DNA of 64,000 bases, taken from assembly GCA_947164965.1 (NCBI GenBank), contig CAMUYR010000003.1, forward strand, positions 124,001-188,000, given 5' to 3'. Below the pieces are notes generated by a model, which saw only the letters and a program-made list of their open reading frames with translations, had not been told where the DNA came from and did not search any database. Positions 34,280-42,329 of this stretch are shown here, piece by piece. The number at the start of each line of letters is the position of its first letter. The stretch's first letter is position 1. The position numbers and the translations under genes are program-made. Source of the DNA: an uncultured Prevotella sp. Its GTDB lineage: Bacteria; Bacteroidota; Bacteroidia; Bacteroidales; Bacteroidaceae.

Positions 34280-35743
34280 TTATTTCTTCTTGACAGGATC
34301 GCAGGTAAGGCCACAGCCCAGTTTCTTGAAGATTTTACGATCTACCTCGCTGAGCATCACCGTAGTATGCACCTGACAATCACGTAGTTGTGGCAACTGT
34401 TCAAGAGCTTTGCGGCAGTTGTCATCGTTGGTCGAGAGCACAGAGAGGGCTACCAGCACTTCATCAGTATGCAGGCGTGGATTCTTGCCTCCCAAGTATT
34501 CAATCTTCGTCTTTTGTACAGGCTCTATCAGACTTTGTGGAATCAGCTTGATCTCATGGTCGATGCCTGCAAGATGCTTGGTGGCATTCAGCAGCAATGC
34601 TGCACTACATCCTAACAGAGGTGATGATTTAGCGGTGATGATAGTTCCGTCTTCCAGTTCGATGGCTGCTGCTGTCTGTCCGCTCTCTATTTTCTTCTCG
34701 TAGGCTGCTACCGTAACCTTGCGTGTGGCTGTTGATATCTTGGCCTGATTGAAGAGCATGCGGATCTTGTTGACCTCACTCTCGTTATCAGCCCCATTGG
34801 CCATCTTGTTGGTAGCATCATAGAATCTACGGATAATCTCGTCGAGGCTGGCCTGACAGCACACCTCGTCATCGCTGATACAGAAGCCCACCATGTTGAC
34901 ACCCATATCCGTTGGCGACTTATATGGATTTTCGCCATAGATACCCTCAAAGAGTGCGTTCAACACAGGAAATATCTCGACGTCGCGATTATAGTTGACA
35001 GCTGTTTTCCCATAGGCCTCCAGATGGAAGGGGTCAATCATGTTCACATCGTTAAGGTCGGCAGTAGCAGCCTCGTAGGCGATGTTAACAGGATGTTTTA
35101 GGGGCAGGTTCCAGACGGGGAATGTCTCAAACTTGGCGTAACCAGCACGGATACCACGCCTGTTCTCGTTGTAGAGTTGAGAGAGACAGGTTGCCATTTT
35201 GCCTGATCCAGGACCAGGGGCGGTGACGATAACCAATGGGCGTGTGGTTTCCACATAGTCGTTCTTGCCAAAACCCTCGTCACTGGCAATGAGATCCACA
35301 TTGTGGGGATAACCGTCGATGGGGTAGTGGATATACGACTTGATACCCTCTCTGCGCAGACGGTGGCGGAACTGATCTGCTGCATGCTGACCATTATAGT
35401 GGGTAATCACTACTGATCCCACCATGAAGTCACGACGCATAAACTCATCGCGCAATCTCAGCACGTCTTCGTCGTAGGTGATACCTAAATCTGCCCGTAT
35501 CTTGTTCTTCTCGATGTCCTCGGCACTGATGACAATCAGTATCTCGATGCTGTCGCGCAACTGTGCCAGCATGCGCAACTTCGAATCGGGTTTGAAGCCA
35601 GGAAGAACGCGTGAGGCATGATGGTCGTCAAAGAGTTTGCCACCCAGTTCCAGATACAGTTTTCCGTCAAATTGAGCTATTCGTTCACGAATATGCTCTG
35701 ATTGAATCTTGAGATATTTCTCGTTATCAAAACCTATCTTCAT
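34280..35743 (-). CDS. DUF1846 family protein
   Basis: A 487-residue cytosolic protein of the DUF1846 family; members keep a P-loop-like GPGSGKMATCLSQLYNE segment (IVTAPGPGSGK here, near residue 175) and the blocks GIRAGYAKFETFPVWNLPLKHPVNIAYEAATADL and GKNPRLHTDEVLVALSVLS. Crystal structures of relatives exist, but no reaction is assigned. Length is normal. Its ATG overlaps the yidC stop by 4 bases, so expression is coupled to yidC. It converges with the SpoIIE gene. Confidence 0.88.
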   Translation of the reverse strand: MKIGFDNEKYLKIQSEHIRERIAQFDGKLYLELGGKLFDDHHASRVLPGFKPDSKLRMLAQLRDSIEILIVISAEDIEKNKIRADLGITYDEDVLRLRDEFMRRDFMVGSVVITHYNGQHAADQFRHRLRREGIKSYIHYPIDGYPHNVDLIASDEGFGKNDYVETTRPLVIVTAPGPGSGKMATCLSQLYNENRRGIRAGYAKFETFPVWNLPLKHPVNIAYEAATADLNDVNMIDPFHLEAYGKTAVNYNRDVEIFPVLNALFEGIYGENPYKSPTDMGVNMVGFCISDDEVCCQASLDEIIRRFYDATNKMANGADNESEVNKIRMLFNQAKISTATRKVTVAAYEKKIESGQTAAAIELEDGTIITAKSSPLLGCSAALLLNATKHLAGIDHEIKLIPQSLIEPVQKTKIEYLGGKNPRLHTDEVLVALSVLSTNDDNCRKALEQLPQLRDCQVHTTVMLSEVDRKIFKKLGCGLTCDPVKKK

Positions 35744-37620
35744 TTTCTACGCTGTTTTTGCATTTCTTCTGCCTGTTTCTGCATGGCTTCCAGACGGGCA
35801 GCCAAACCAGATGCCTTTTTGGGATTATTCTTGTTGGCCTGATAGTTAGCTTCCAGAATAGCCAACAACTTCGCATCGTCCGTTGTCTTACGCAGTGTCC
35901 ACATGATGGCTGCCGACATGAACAGCGATACGAAATAGTAGAAGTTCAGACCTGAAGAGTAGTCGTTAAAGATAAAGAAGAACATCAGTGGCATGATGTA
36001 CATCATCCATTGCATCATCTTCATCTGCTCAGCCTGCTGACCAACCATCTGGTCTTTCTGCTGTTGCATAGAGAACCATGTGTAGATAAGCTGTGCGGCA
36101 CAGAACAGGATACACGTTAGTGACAGGTGGTCGCCAATACCCCAGATGTTCGTGCCCCATTCTATGATGGGGTCGTAGGTTGACAGGTCGCTCATCCACA
36201 GGAATGACTGACCTCTCAGTTGGATGGCGTTAGGTACGAAGAAGAACATAGCCAGCCAGATAGGCATCTGGATGAGCATGGGCAGACAACCAGACAATGG
36301 GCTGACGCCGTACTTCGAGTAGAGCGACATCATCTCCTGTTGTTTCTTCATCTGGTCCTCAGGCTTGTCATATTGTTTGGTAGCCTCTTCGAACTTGGGT
36401 TTCAGCACACGCATCTTGGCACTCGACATATAGCTCTTCTTCACCATTGGGAAGGTGATGAACTTCAGCAGGATGGTAATCAGGATTAAGACGATACCCA
36501 TATTGAATCCGAAGCCTGTCAGCCAGTCGAATACATATAGTGTGAACCAACGGTTAATCCAGCGTAACAGCCACCAACCAAGGTCTACTAACTGCTCCAG
36601 ATCGAGGTCTTTGCCAAAAGCACTCTGCTCCTCCACATCCTGAATCAGACGGAAGTCGTTGGGACCGATATACATCTCAAACTCAGCAGGTGTCTTGCCA
36701 GTTGGATCGAAGGCAGTCTTCAATTTGGCATCGAACATCTTCAGATAACCCGTACCTTTCTCGTCCATCGTACTGGTCAGTGTCGCTCCGGCTGCAAAGT
36801 TTTCCTTAGCGATGAAGGCTACACTGAAGAACTGGTTGCGGAAGGCAATCCAGTCGGTAGGCTCTTCTGTCTGCTCCTGCTTGTCGCTACTTTCCGATAG
36901 CTTGTCAGTTCCGCCCTTTGTCTCCTTATAATATATAGAGGTATAGCGGTTCTCGAATGAATAGCCCTTCTCCTGCTGACGGCAGTGGTCGGTCCATTCT
37001 ATCTCCATTTCCTTATATGAAGGCGCAAAGATGTTGGCCAGTCCCTTGGTTTCCAGTGAGAGCGACAACAGATAGTCCTTGCCCAAACGATAGTGCAACG
37101 CTATCTCACCACCGTTCTGTGCCTGTGCCGTCATAGTGACAGTCGAATCGGTCTGTTCACTGGGGGTAAAGAACATGTCGCTGGTTACGATGTTGTCCTG
37201 CTTGCCAGCCAACATGAAGTTCATGTTCTGGTCATTCTCGTCAAACAGCGTCACATCCTGCTGTCCGTCAATGCTCTTGAAGTTCTTGATGACTGCTTTG
37301 CGGATGACGCCACCCTTTGTGTCGAGGGTCAGTTCCAACTTCTGGTTCTTCAGTACGATCTTCTGGGAAGTACCGCTGAGAGCCTGATGGAACAAGGCTG
37401 TGGTGTCGGCTTGGGTTGCTGCGTCAGCAATGGAATCGCTGACCATTTTCTTGTCTGCAGCCTCTTTGGCTGCTTTCTCTGCCTTTTCTTTGGCAACAGC
37501 AGCAATGGAGTCTTGCATTCTGGCGGCTTCTATCTGCTCTGCCGAAGGCTGGTTCCACCAACTGAAACCAATGAGCACAAGGGCAATAAGCGCAAAGCCG
37601 ATAAGCGTGTCTTTATTCAT
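35740..37620 (-). CDS. yidC: Membrane protein insertase YidC
   Basis: A 626-residue inner-membrane insertase: an N-terminal helix (LIGFALIALVLIGFSWW), a charged linker (EKAEKAAKEAADKK), a periplasmic beta domain, and the five-helix core with TFPMVKKSYMSSAKMRVLKPKFEE, GCLPMLIQMPIWLAMFFFV and the final coiled coil. It inserts and folds membrane proteins, alone or with SecYEG. Length and order are those of Bacteroidetes YidC. The DUF1846 gene overlaps its end. A minus-strand -7 box lies at 37662-37669. Confidence 0.96.
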   Translation of the reverse strand: MNKDTLIGFALIALVLIGFSWWNQPSAEQIEAARMQDSIAAVAKEKAEKAAKEAADKKMVSDSIADAATQADTTALFHQALSGTSQKIVLKNQKLELTLDTKGGVIRKAVIKNFKSIDGQQDVTLFDENDQNMNFMLAGKQDNIVTSDMFFTPSEQTDSTVTMTAQAQNGGEIALHYRLGKDYLLSLSLETKGLANIFAPSYKEMEIEWTDHCRQQEKGYSFENRYTSIYYKETKGGTDKLSESSDKQEQTEEPTDWIAFRNQFFSVAFIAKENFAAGATLTSTMDEKGTGYLKMFDAKLKTAFDPTGKTPAEFEMYIGPNDFRLIQDVEEQSAFGKDLDLEQLVDLGWWLLRWINRWFTLYVFDWLTGFGFNMGIVLILITILLKFITFPMVKKSYMSSAKMRVLKPKFEEATKQYDKPEDQMKKQQEMMSLYSKYGVSPLSGCLPMLIQMPIWLAMFFFVPNAIQLRGQSFLWMSDLSTYDPIIEWGTNIWGIGDHLSLTCILFCAAQLIYTWFSMQQQKDQMVGQQAEQMKMMQWMMYIMPLMFFFIFNDYSSGLNFYYFVSLFMSAAIMWTLRKTTDDAKLLAILEANYQANKNNPKKASGLAARLEAMQKQAEEMQKQRRK

Positions 37621-37661
37621 TTCGTCTTTATGTTTTTATTTCTATTTGCTCAATCAAGGTG

Positions 37662-37669
37662 CAAAGGTA
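37662..37669 (-). promoter_or_regulatory. -7 box TACCTTTG for yidC
   Basis: TACCTTTG on the minus strand, 41 bases before the yidC ATG; the sequence just upstream (CTTATTTTTTTG) resembles the extended form seen at dpp5. Confidence 0.55.
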
Positions 37670-37713
37670 CAAAAAAATAAGGAATAATGAATTATGAATT
37701 AAGAATTTTTTCG

Positions 37714-37721
37714 TATCTTTG
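37714..37721 (+). promoter_or_regulatory. -7 box TATCTTTG for the DUF3078 gene
   Basis: TATCTTTG followed by CAG, only 8 bases before the ATG at 37730, giving an almost leaderless mRNA. The bases upstream are a short AATTATGAATTAAG repeat. Confidence 0.6.
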
Positions 37722-37729
37722 CAGCGATT

Positions 37730-39055
37730 ATGAAGTACAGATACATTTTTATACTAATGTCAGCCGTGCTGATGACCTTACCAGTATCAGCCCAGCGTAA
37801 GAGCAAAAAGGCCTCAAAAGCTGCCGTTGCTGTGGCCGATACAGTAATGAAACATGATACGGCTCTTGTCGTGAAGAACTATATCGATTCGCTGACGGTC
37901 CTTCGTCAGCAGTTAGATTCGCTACAGCGTGTCAATGAATCGTTACGTTCAGAAGTCAGCGATGGTCGCTATTTCCGCCTGTTTGCACCTACCACCTTCT
38001 ATCATTCTGGTGCTAACAAGACCTTTGCCCTGAATCCTCAGAAGGGCGACGAGGTGACCGATGCTATCGATGCGGCATTGATGGATCTTTATATGCGTCG
38101 TCCTGACCTGGTGAAGGATAACGAGAGCCATCTGCGTGAGGTTGGTTCTATTCGTACGGATGTCAACCAGGAAATAAAACAACAGGTGGAGTTGACGGAG
38201 AAGGCTGCTCCTGTTCCTGATGAGCCGGAGGCTGTACCCATTGGTTTGGTAGTTGTCAAACCAAATTTCTGGAAGTTCAAGGGTGATGGCTATCTGCAGT
38301 TCCTTCAGAACTATGTGTCTAACAACTGGTATAAGGGTGGCGAGAGCAACTATTCAGCAGTAGGAGCTGTGACGCTCGACCTGAACTATAACGATAAGGA
38401 CAAGATTACTTTCGACAACAAGCTCGAGATGAAACTTGGCTTCCAGACATCTCGTACCGACTCTGTTCATAAGTTTAAGACTAACAACGACCTGATCCGT
38501 CTGACCAGCAAGTTGGGACTTCAGGCACATAAGCGTTGGTACTATACCTTACAGCTACTGGCTTGGACGCAGTTTACCAAAGGTCTGAAGGCCAACGACG
38601 AATTTGTCTACTCAGACTTCTTCTCTCCCTTCAACCTCAATATCGGTGTCGGTATGGAGTATAAGGTTGAGGCGATGAACAAGAAGCTAACGGGTAGTCT
38701 TAACTTCCTGCCACTCTCGTTCAATTTCATCTATGTGGGACGTCAGAATCTGGCTTCGCGTTATGGTATCTCTGGCGACCACCATACTCGCGAGAACTTT
38801 GGTTCCAATTTTACAGCCGATCTGAAGTGGCAGCTGGCAGAACAGATAGCTTGGAAGACGCGCTTCTATGCTTTCACCTCTTACGATCGAGCCTTGATAG
38901 AGTGGGAAAACCAGATAGAGCTGAAGGTGACGAAGTATATCTCTGCCAACCTGTTCCTCTATCCACGTTTCGACGATTCCAATGCCCGCGACGACAAGAT
39001 GGGCTACTTCCAGTTCCAGGAGTACAGTTCGATAGGACTCACCTATTCGTTCTAA
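37730..39055 (+). CDS. DUF3078 outer-membrane-type protein
   Basis: A 441-residue exported protein (signal peptide ending PVSAQ) with a Lys/Ala-rich stretch, a short coiled coil (LTVLRQQLDSLQRVNESLRSEV) and a C-terminal half of amphipathic beta strands ending in SIGLTYSF, whose terminal Phe is the outer-membrane barrel signal. The segment FWKFKGDGYLQFLQNYVSNNWYKGGESNYSAVGAVTLDLNYN is typical of DUF3078. The role is unknown. The gene ends in a clear terminator at 39061-39087. Confidence 0.88.
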   Translation: MKYRYIFILMSAVLMTLPVSAQRKSKKASKAAVAVADTVMKHDTALVVKNYIDSLTVLRQQLDSLQRVNESLRSEVSDGRYFRLFAPTTFYHSGANKTFALNPQKGDEVTDAIDAALMDLYMRRPDLVKDNESHLREVGSIRTDVNQEIKQQVELTEKAAPVPDEPEAVPIGLVVVKPNFWKFKGDGYLQFLQNYVSNNWYKGGESNYSAVGAVTLDLNYNDKDKITFDNKLEMKLGFQTSRTDSVHKFKTNNDLIRLTSKLGLQAHKRWYYTLQLLAWTQFTKGLKANDEFVYSDFFSPFNLNIGVGMEYKVEAMNKKLTGSLNFLPLSFNFIYVGRQNLASRYGISGDHHTRENFGSNFTADLKWQLAEQIAWKTRFYAFTSYDRALIEWENQIELKVTKYISANLFLYPRFDDSNARDDKMGYFQFQEYSSIGLTYSF

Positions 39056-39060
39056 AATAA

Positions 39061-39087
39061 AAAGCACTGCTCAAACGGCAGTGCTTT
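39061..39087 (+). terminator. Hairpin terminator after the DUF3078 gene
   Basis: AAAGCACTGC and GCAGTGCTTT pair perfectly (10 bp) around TCAAACG, followed by ATTCTTT. The A and T flanks make it usable in both directions, which suits the convergent DUF1573 gene. Confidence 0.85.
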
Positions 39088-39120
39088 ATTCTTTAACTTC
39101 TCTAACTTCTTCAAGAATCA

Positions 39121-39519
39121 CTATTTCTCAGCTTCCGTCATATCGCCTTCTATATAGAGGCGAGTCATTTCAACAGCTCCGTTAGTGCGAACGGTGATTG
39201 ACTTCTTGAAGTGACCAGGAAACTTACCGGCACCATTGTAGGTTACCTTGATTTCGCCCTTCTCACCTGGCTGAACGGGAGTCTTGGTATATTCAGGCAC
39301 GGTGCAGCCACAAGAGGCAATAGCCTGATTGACTACCAGGGGCTGTTCGCCTACGTTAGTGTAGGTGAAAGTACAGGTTACCTTAGGTTCCTTCTCAGAA
39401 AAGGTTCCGAAGTTGTGCGAAGTCTTATCAAACTTGATTTCTGCGGGCTTCTGAGCCATAGCTGTTGTCAAACAGCCTACCAGCATCAGTGCCATAACTA
39501 TCATTTTTTTCATTTCCAT
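39121..39519 (-). CDS. Exported DUF1573 protein
   Basis: A protein of about 132 residues: signal peptide (KKMIVMALMLVGCLTTAMAQ) plus one DUF1573 domain, an Ig-like fold with the hallmark FGTFSEKEPKVTCTFTYTNVGEQPLVV...ASCGCTVPEYTKTPVQPGEKGEIKVTY. DUF1573 proteins are very common in Bacteroidetes and of unknown role, probably surface or periplasmic structure. A TTG-initiated extension to 39549 runs into the -7 box TACTTTTG at 39547-39554, so the start is the ATG at 39519 or 39513. Confidence 0.88.
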   Translation of the reverse strand: MEMKKMIVMALMLVGCLTTAMAQKPAEIKFDKTSHNFGTFSEKEPKVTCTFTYTNVGEQPLVVNQAIASCGCTVPEYTKTPVQPGEKGEIKVTYNGAGKFPGHFKKSITVRTNGAVEMTRLYIEGDMTEAEK

Positions 39520-39546
39520 TCTTGTTTTTGGGTGAATAAATCGATG

Positions 39547-39554
39547 CAAAAGTA
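39547..39554 (-). promoter_or_regulatory. -7 box TACTTTTG for the DUF1573 gene
   Basis: TACTTTTG followed by CAT on the minus strand, 27 bases before the ATG at 39519. Confidence 0.55.
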
Positions 39555-39608
39555 AGGCATTTTCCTTATACCTGTATCATTCTGCCCGCTATTTTTAGTT
39601 AATTTAAC

Positions 39609-40232
39609 TCACAGCAACTTCTGTTCAAGAACGTTTCTTACCAGTCCAACGGTGTTTCTCACGTTGAATTTGGCCAGTAGTCGTTTGCGATACCAGTTAA
39701 CGGTTTCTGTGCTCAGATTTAGGTCTAAGGCTATTTCCGGATTGGTATGTCCGTCGCAGATGCGGCGAAGAATCTTCTTCTCCACATCCGTCAGGACCAC
39801 GCTATGGCTTTTACCCTCACGCAGGATGTTCTCTACTTGTGGCGAGACATACTGTTGCTTTTGCCACACGCTGACAATGGCTTGTATCAGTTCCTCAATG
39901 GGCGAACTCTTCAGCACATAGCCGTGGGCACCACACTCCACCATCCGTTGAATCATAGAATACTCATCGTGTATAGTGACAGCAACCACTCTGACGTTCT
40001 GATAGGTGCTGACTATCTGCTGGCAGAAAGCCACACCATCGCCATCAGGCATGGAGAGGTCGAGCAACAGCACGTCTGGACGCCGTTCCTGTAAGGCTAC
40101 CCTGCAGGCTTCCAAAGTGTTGAAGGTACGGCTGACGTGGGCCTTACCGCTTTTGTTAATCATCTCAGAAAGACCCTCGCACACCATCTGGTGATCGTCT
40201 GCGATATATACATCTATAAGATATTTTTTCAT
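39609..40232 (-). CDS. NarL/FixJ-type response regulator
   Basis: A 207-residue regulator with a receiver domain (acidic pocket Asp12-Asp13, phospho-acceptor Asp58 in LLLDLSMPDGDG, switch Lys in YVLKSS) and a C-terminal LuxR-type helix-turn-helix (LTDVEKKILRRICDGHTNPEIALDLNLSTETVNWYRKRLLAKFNVRN). It partners with the sensor kinase encoded upstream, whose stop it overlaps by 4 bases. A likely target site is the palindrome at 42197-42212, equidistant from the promoter of this operon and that of the OmpA-like gene. Confidence 0.93.
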   Translation of the reverse strand: MKKYLIDVYIADDHQMVCEGLSEMINKSGKAHVSRTFNTLEACRVALQERRPDVLLLDLSMPDGDGVAFCQQIVSTYQNVRVVAVTIHDEYSMIQRMVECGAHGYVLKSSPIEELIQAIVSVWQKQQYVSPQVENILREGKSHSVVLTDVEKKILRRICDGHTNPEIALDLNLSTETVNWYRKRLLAKFNVRNTVGLVRNVLEQKLL

Positions 40233-42118
40233 AATGGCAAAGTAATATGAATGTCTGTTCCTTTTCCGTTGGCTGTAACGATATTCGTCTGTCCTTTGTA
40301 GGGTGCTATGCGCTCTCTGATGTTCTGTAGTCCCATACCCTCTGTTCCTTCCTGCATTCCTTTGCCGTCATCGCTGACGGTCAGCGTCACCTCCTTCTCG
40401 TCCTGCATCAACTGGATATCGATGCTTGATGCCTCAGCGTGTTTCAGCGCGTTGTTCACCAGTTCGTAGGCGCAGCGGTAGAGAACGAGTTCCTTATCTC
40501 GGTCTAATCGTATATCGCCAACGGCTTGGAAATGTGCGTGAGGTACTGATATGGCGAAGTCATTAAGTGCTGATACGAGACCGTTTTTCAATAGTTCCTC
40601 AGGCATCAGGTGATGGGCAGTACGACGCAGTTCAACAATAATCTTATCGAGCAATTGGATGTATTCACTCCCCTCGTCCTTTGGAGAGGGGGTGGGGGTG
40701 AGGCTTCTCATCCGCAATAAAGATAACATGCCGCCAAGTCCGTCATGTAAGTCGCGGGCCAGTATGCGGCGCTCCTTAGTTTCAGTCTCTAGAGCCACTT
40801 TTGCTACCAACAAGGCTTTTTTGCGACGCTGAATCACCACTATCAGAATACAGCCAGCTACTAAGGCGGCAATAGCGATGATAGCTGCAACAAATAACCA
40901 GCGGTAAAGTCCGCGTTCCTTGTCGAGGGTTGCAATCTGTGCCTCCTTCTTCTGTGTCTCATAGAGTACTTCCATCTGTGACAGTCCACTCTGGTAGTGG
41001 TCGGTAGCATAGCGGCTCATGATGTCGTACACCTTATTGATGTATATACGAGCCTTGTCTTTCTGCCCCAGTTCCGTGTAAATCTCTGCCAGCAGCATAT
41101 AGCCGCCCTTGTCGGCATAGGTCGCCGTTGAGTCGGGGTGGATGCTGCGAAGGCCGTAATCCAGCGCCTCGTGCCAACGTTTCTCAGCCATAGCCACCTC
41201 ACAGGCTGCCATATAGATGGTGCTAACGTCTTCGAACATCATTTGCGAGTTATCAATGTATGACAGCGCCTTCTGGACACAGCGTTTGGCAGCAGCTACA
41301 TCTTTGTGACCTTCCATCAGCAGGATTCGAGCCTTGAAAGCCGTCATGATAGCATAGTCCACAGGTTCTTCTGTGCGGTGCTCTTGGAAATAGGCCAACA
41401 CCTCATTGACCGTCTTTAACGCCTTATCGTAATCGCCTTGGTTGAAGTATACGCCTACGAGTCCTTTCTTGGGAAACGTCATCATCAGCGTGTCGCCAGT
41501 TTCCTTGCCCTTCTTGATGGCTTTCAGGTAGTTGCGCTCCGCCTCGTCCAGATTATCCATCTGCCCGTACAGTTCACCGACGTTGTAGTAGAGGATGACC
41601 TGGCTCTCTAACCAATTATATTTCTCGAAGATAGGCAATGCCATTTGATAGTAGTGGATGGCCAGATGAGCCTTGTCCTGCATATTGTAAACATTGCCGA
41701 TAGCACCATAGAGCGCCGAGTATGCATCATCAATAGTCGTCTGATCATAACGCTTGTCGTGCTTCATGCTATCTACTACCGCCAGTGCCTGTTGGAAGAT
41801 GCGGATGGCCTCGTCGTACTCTTCACGTGCATAATACATCTGTGCGAAACGGCGTAGCACACCTTGACGAATTCTTAAACCATTCAGCTCGTAGCTCAGC
41901 GCTAAAGCCTTGTGGCCGTAGCCTGTGGCCTTAGCGGAGTCGTAAGGCAGGTAGCCGCGCATCAGTTCGTCGTAGGCTCTCAGCAAATCTTCCCCTTTAG
42001 GCGGGTTATTGCTTTCCAATGCTGCCTCCAAGGAGTCGACACGTGCATTGCGATAGTCATTGTAGGCTTCCGCTGTCAGACAGACAACTAGGCAGATGAT
42101 AAGAACGTTTATTCTCAT
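40229..42118 (-). CDS. TPR sensor histidine kinase (HisKA_3 type) with a repeat insertion
   Basis: A 629-residue kinase: signal-type N-terminus (RINVLIICLVVCLTAEA), five or more TPR repeats in the periplasm, one membrane helix (LFVAAIIAIAALVAGCILIVVIQ), then HisKA_3 with RILARDLHDGLGGMLSLL (phospho-acceptor His458) and an intact HATPase_c (YELVNNALKHA, SDDGKGM, GLQNIRERI). Between the two dimerisation helices, residues about 472-484 (SLTPTPSPKDEGSEY) are encoded by a palindromic G/C-rich repeat. A TTG further upstream at 42139 is rejected, since it lies upstream of the -7 box at 42127-42134. Confidence 0.92.
   Translation of the reverse strand: MRINVLIICLVVCLTAEAYNDYRNARVDSLEAALESNNPPKGEDLLRAYDELMRGYLPYDSAKATGYGHKALALSYELNGLRIRQGVLRRFAQMYYAREEYDEAIRIFQQALAVVDSMKHDKRYDQTTIDDAYSALYGAIGNVYNMQDKAHLAIHYYQMALPIFEKYNWLESQVILYYNVGELYGQMDNLDEAERNYLKAIKKGKETGDTLMMTFPKKGLVGVYFNQGDYDKALKTVNEVLAYFQEHRTEEPVDYAIMTAFKARILLMEGHKDVAAAKRCVQKALSYIDNSQMMFEDVSTIYMAACEVAMAEKRWHEALDYGLRSIHPDSTATYADKGGYMLLAEIYTELGQKDKARIYINKVYDIMSRYATDHYQSGLSQMEVLYETQKKEAQIATLDKERGLYRWLFVAAIIAIAALVAGCILIVVIQRRKKALLVAKVALETETKERRILARDLHDGLGGMLSLLRMRSLTPTPSPKDEGSEYIQLLDKIIVELRRTAHHLMPEELLKNGLVSALNDFAISVPHAHFQAVGDIRLDRDKELVLYRCAYELVNNALKHAEASSIDIQLMQDEKEVTLTVSDDGKGMQEGTEGMGLQNIRERIAPYKGQTNIVTANGKGTDIHITLPL
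40668..40704 (-). repeat. REP-like palindromic element inside the kinase gene
   Basis: On the minus strand GCCTCACCCCCACCCC leads into a hairpin with arms CCCCTCTCC and GGACGAGGGG around a short A-rich loop. It is translated in frame as TPTPSPKDEG. The base composition is unlike the surrounding gene. Similar TPTPSPK-type peptides are familiar from repeat insertions in Bacteroidetes genes; no second copy is seen in this window. Confidence 0.7.
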
Positions 42119-42126
42119 AACAACTG

Positions 42127-42134
42127 CAAAGATA
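42127..42134 (-). promoter_or_regulatory. -7 box TATCTTTG for the two-component operon
   Basis: TATCTTTG followed by CAG on the minus strand, 8 bases before the ATG at 42118. Its centre is 74 bases from the centre of the palindrome at 42197-42212. Confidence 0.65.
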
Positions 42135-42196
42135 CACAAATAATTTCAATAACGCCTCTTTAGTATCAAAAAACGCAGGTCTTTGTCCGTCTGTTA

Positions 42197-42212
42197 CCAC
42201 CCAAATGGGTGG
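42197..42212. promoter_or_regulatory. Candidate operator CCACCC-AAAT-GGGTGG
   Basis: Perfect 6-base arms around AAAT, exactly 62 bases from the facing edges of two divergent -7 boxes (42134 and 42275). Position near -80 for both promoters suits an activator such as the NarL-type regulator encoded at 39609-40232. Confidence 0.6.
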
Positions 42213-42274
42213 ATATTTTGCTTGTTTCTTTAATTTTACGCTTGAAATCTGCTGTTGTTTTGTAATAATATGCT

Positions 42275-42282
42275 TAACTTTG
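42275..42282 (+). promoter_or_regulatory. -7 box TAACTTTG for the OmpA-like gene
   Basis: TAACTTTG with a possible TTG element at 42255-42257 (17-base spacer). It is 48 bases before the ATG at 42330. Confidence 0.65.
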
Positions 42283-42329
42283 GAGAAGAGAATTAAACGA
42301 AATTAATAACTAATAACAAGACAGTGAAT

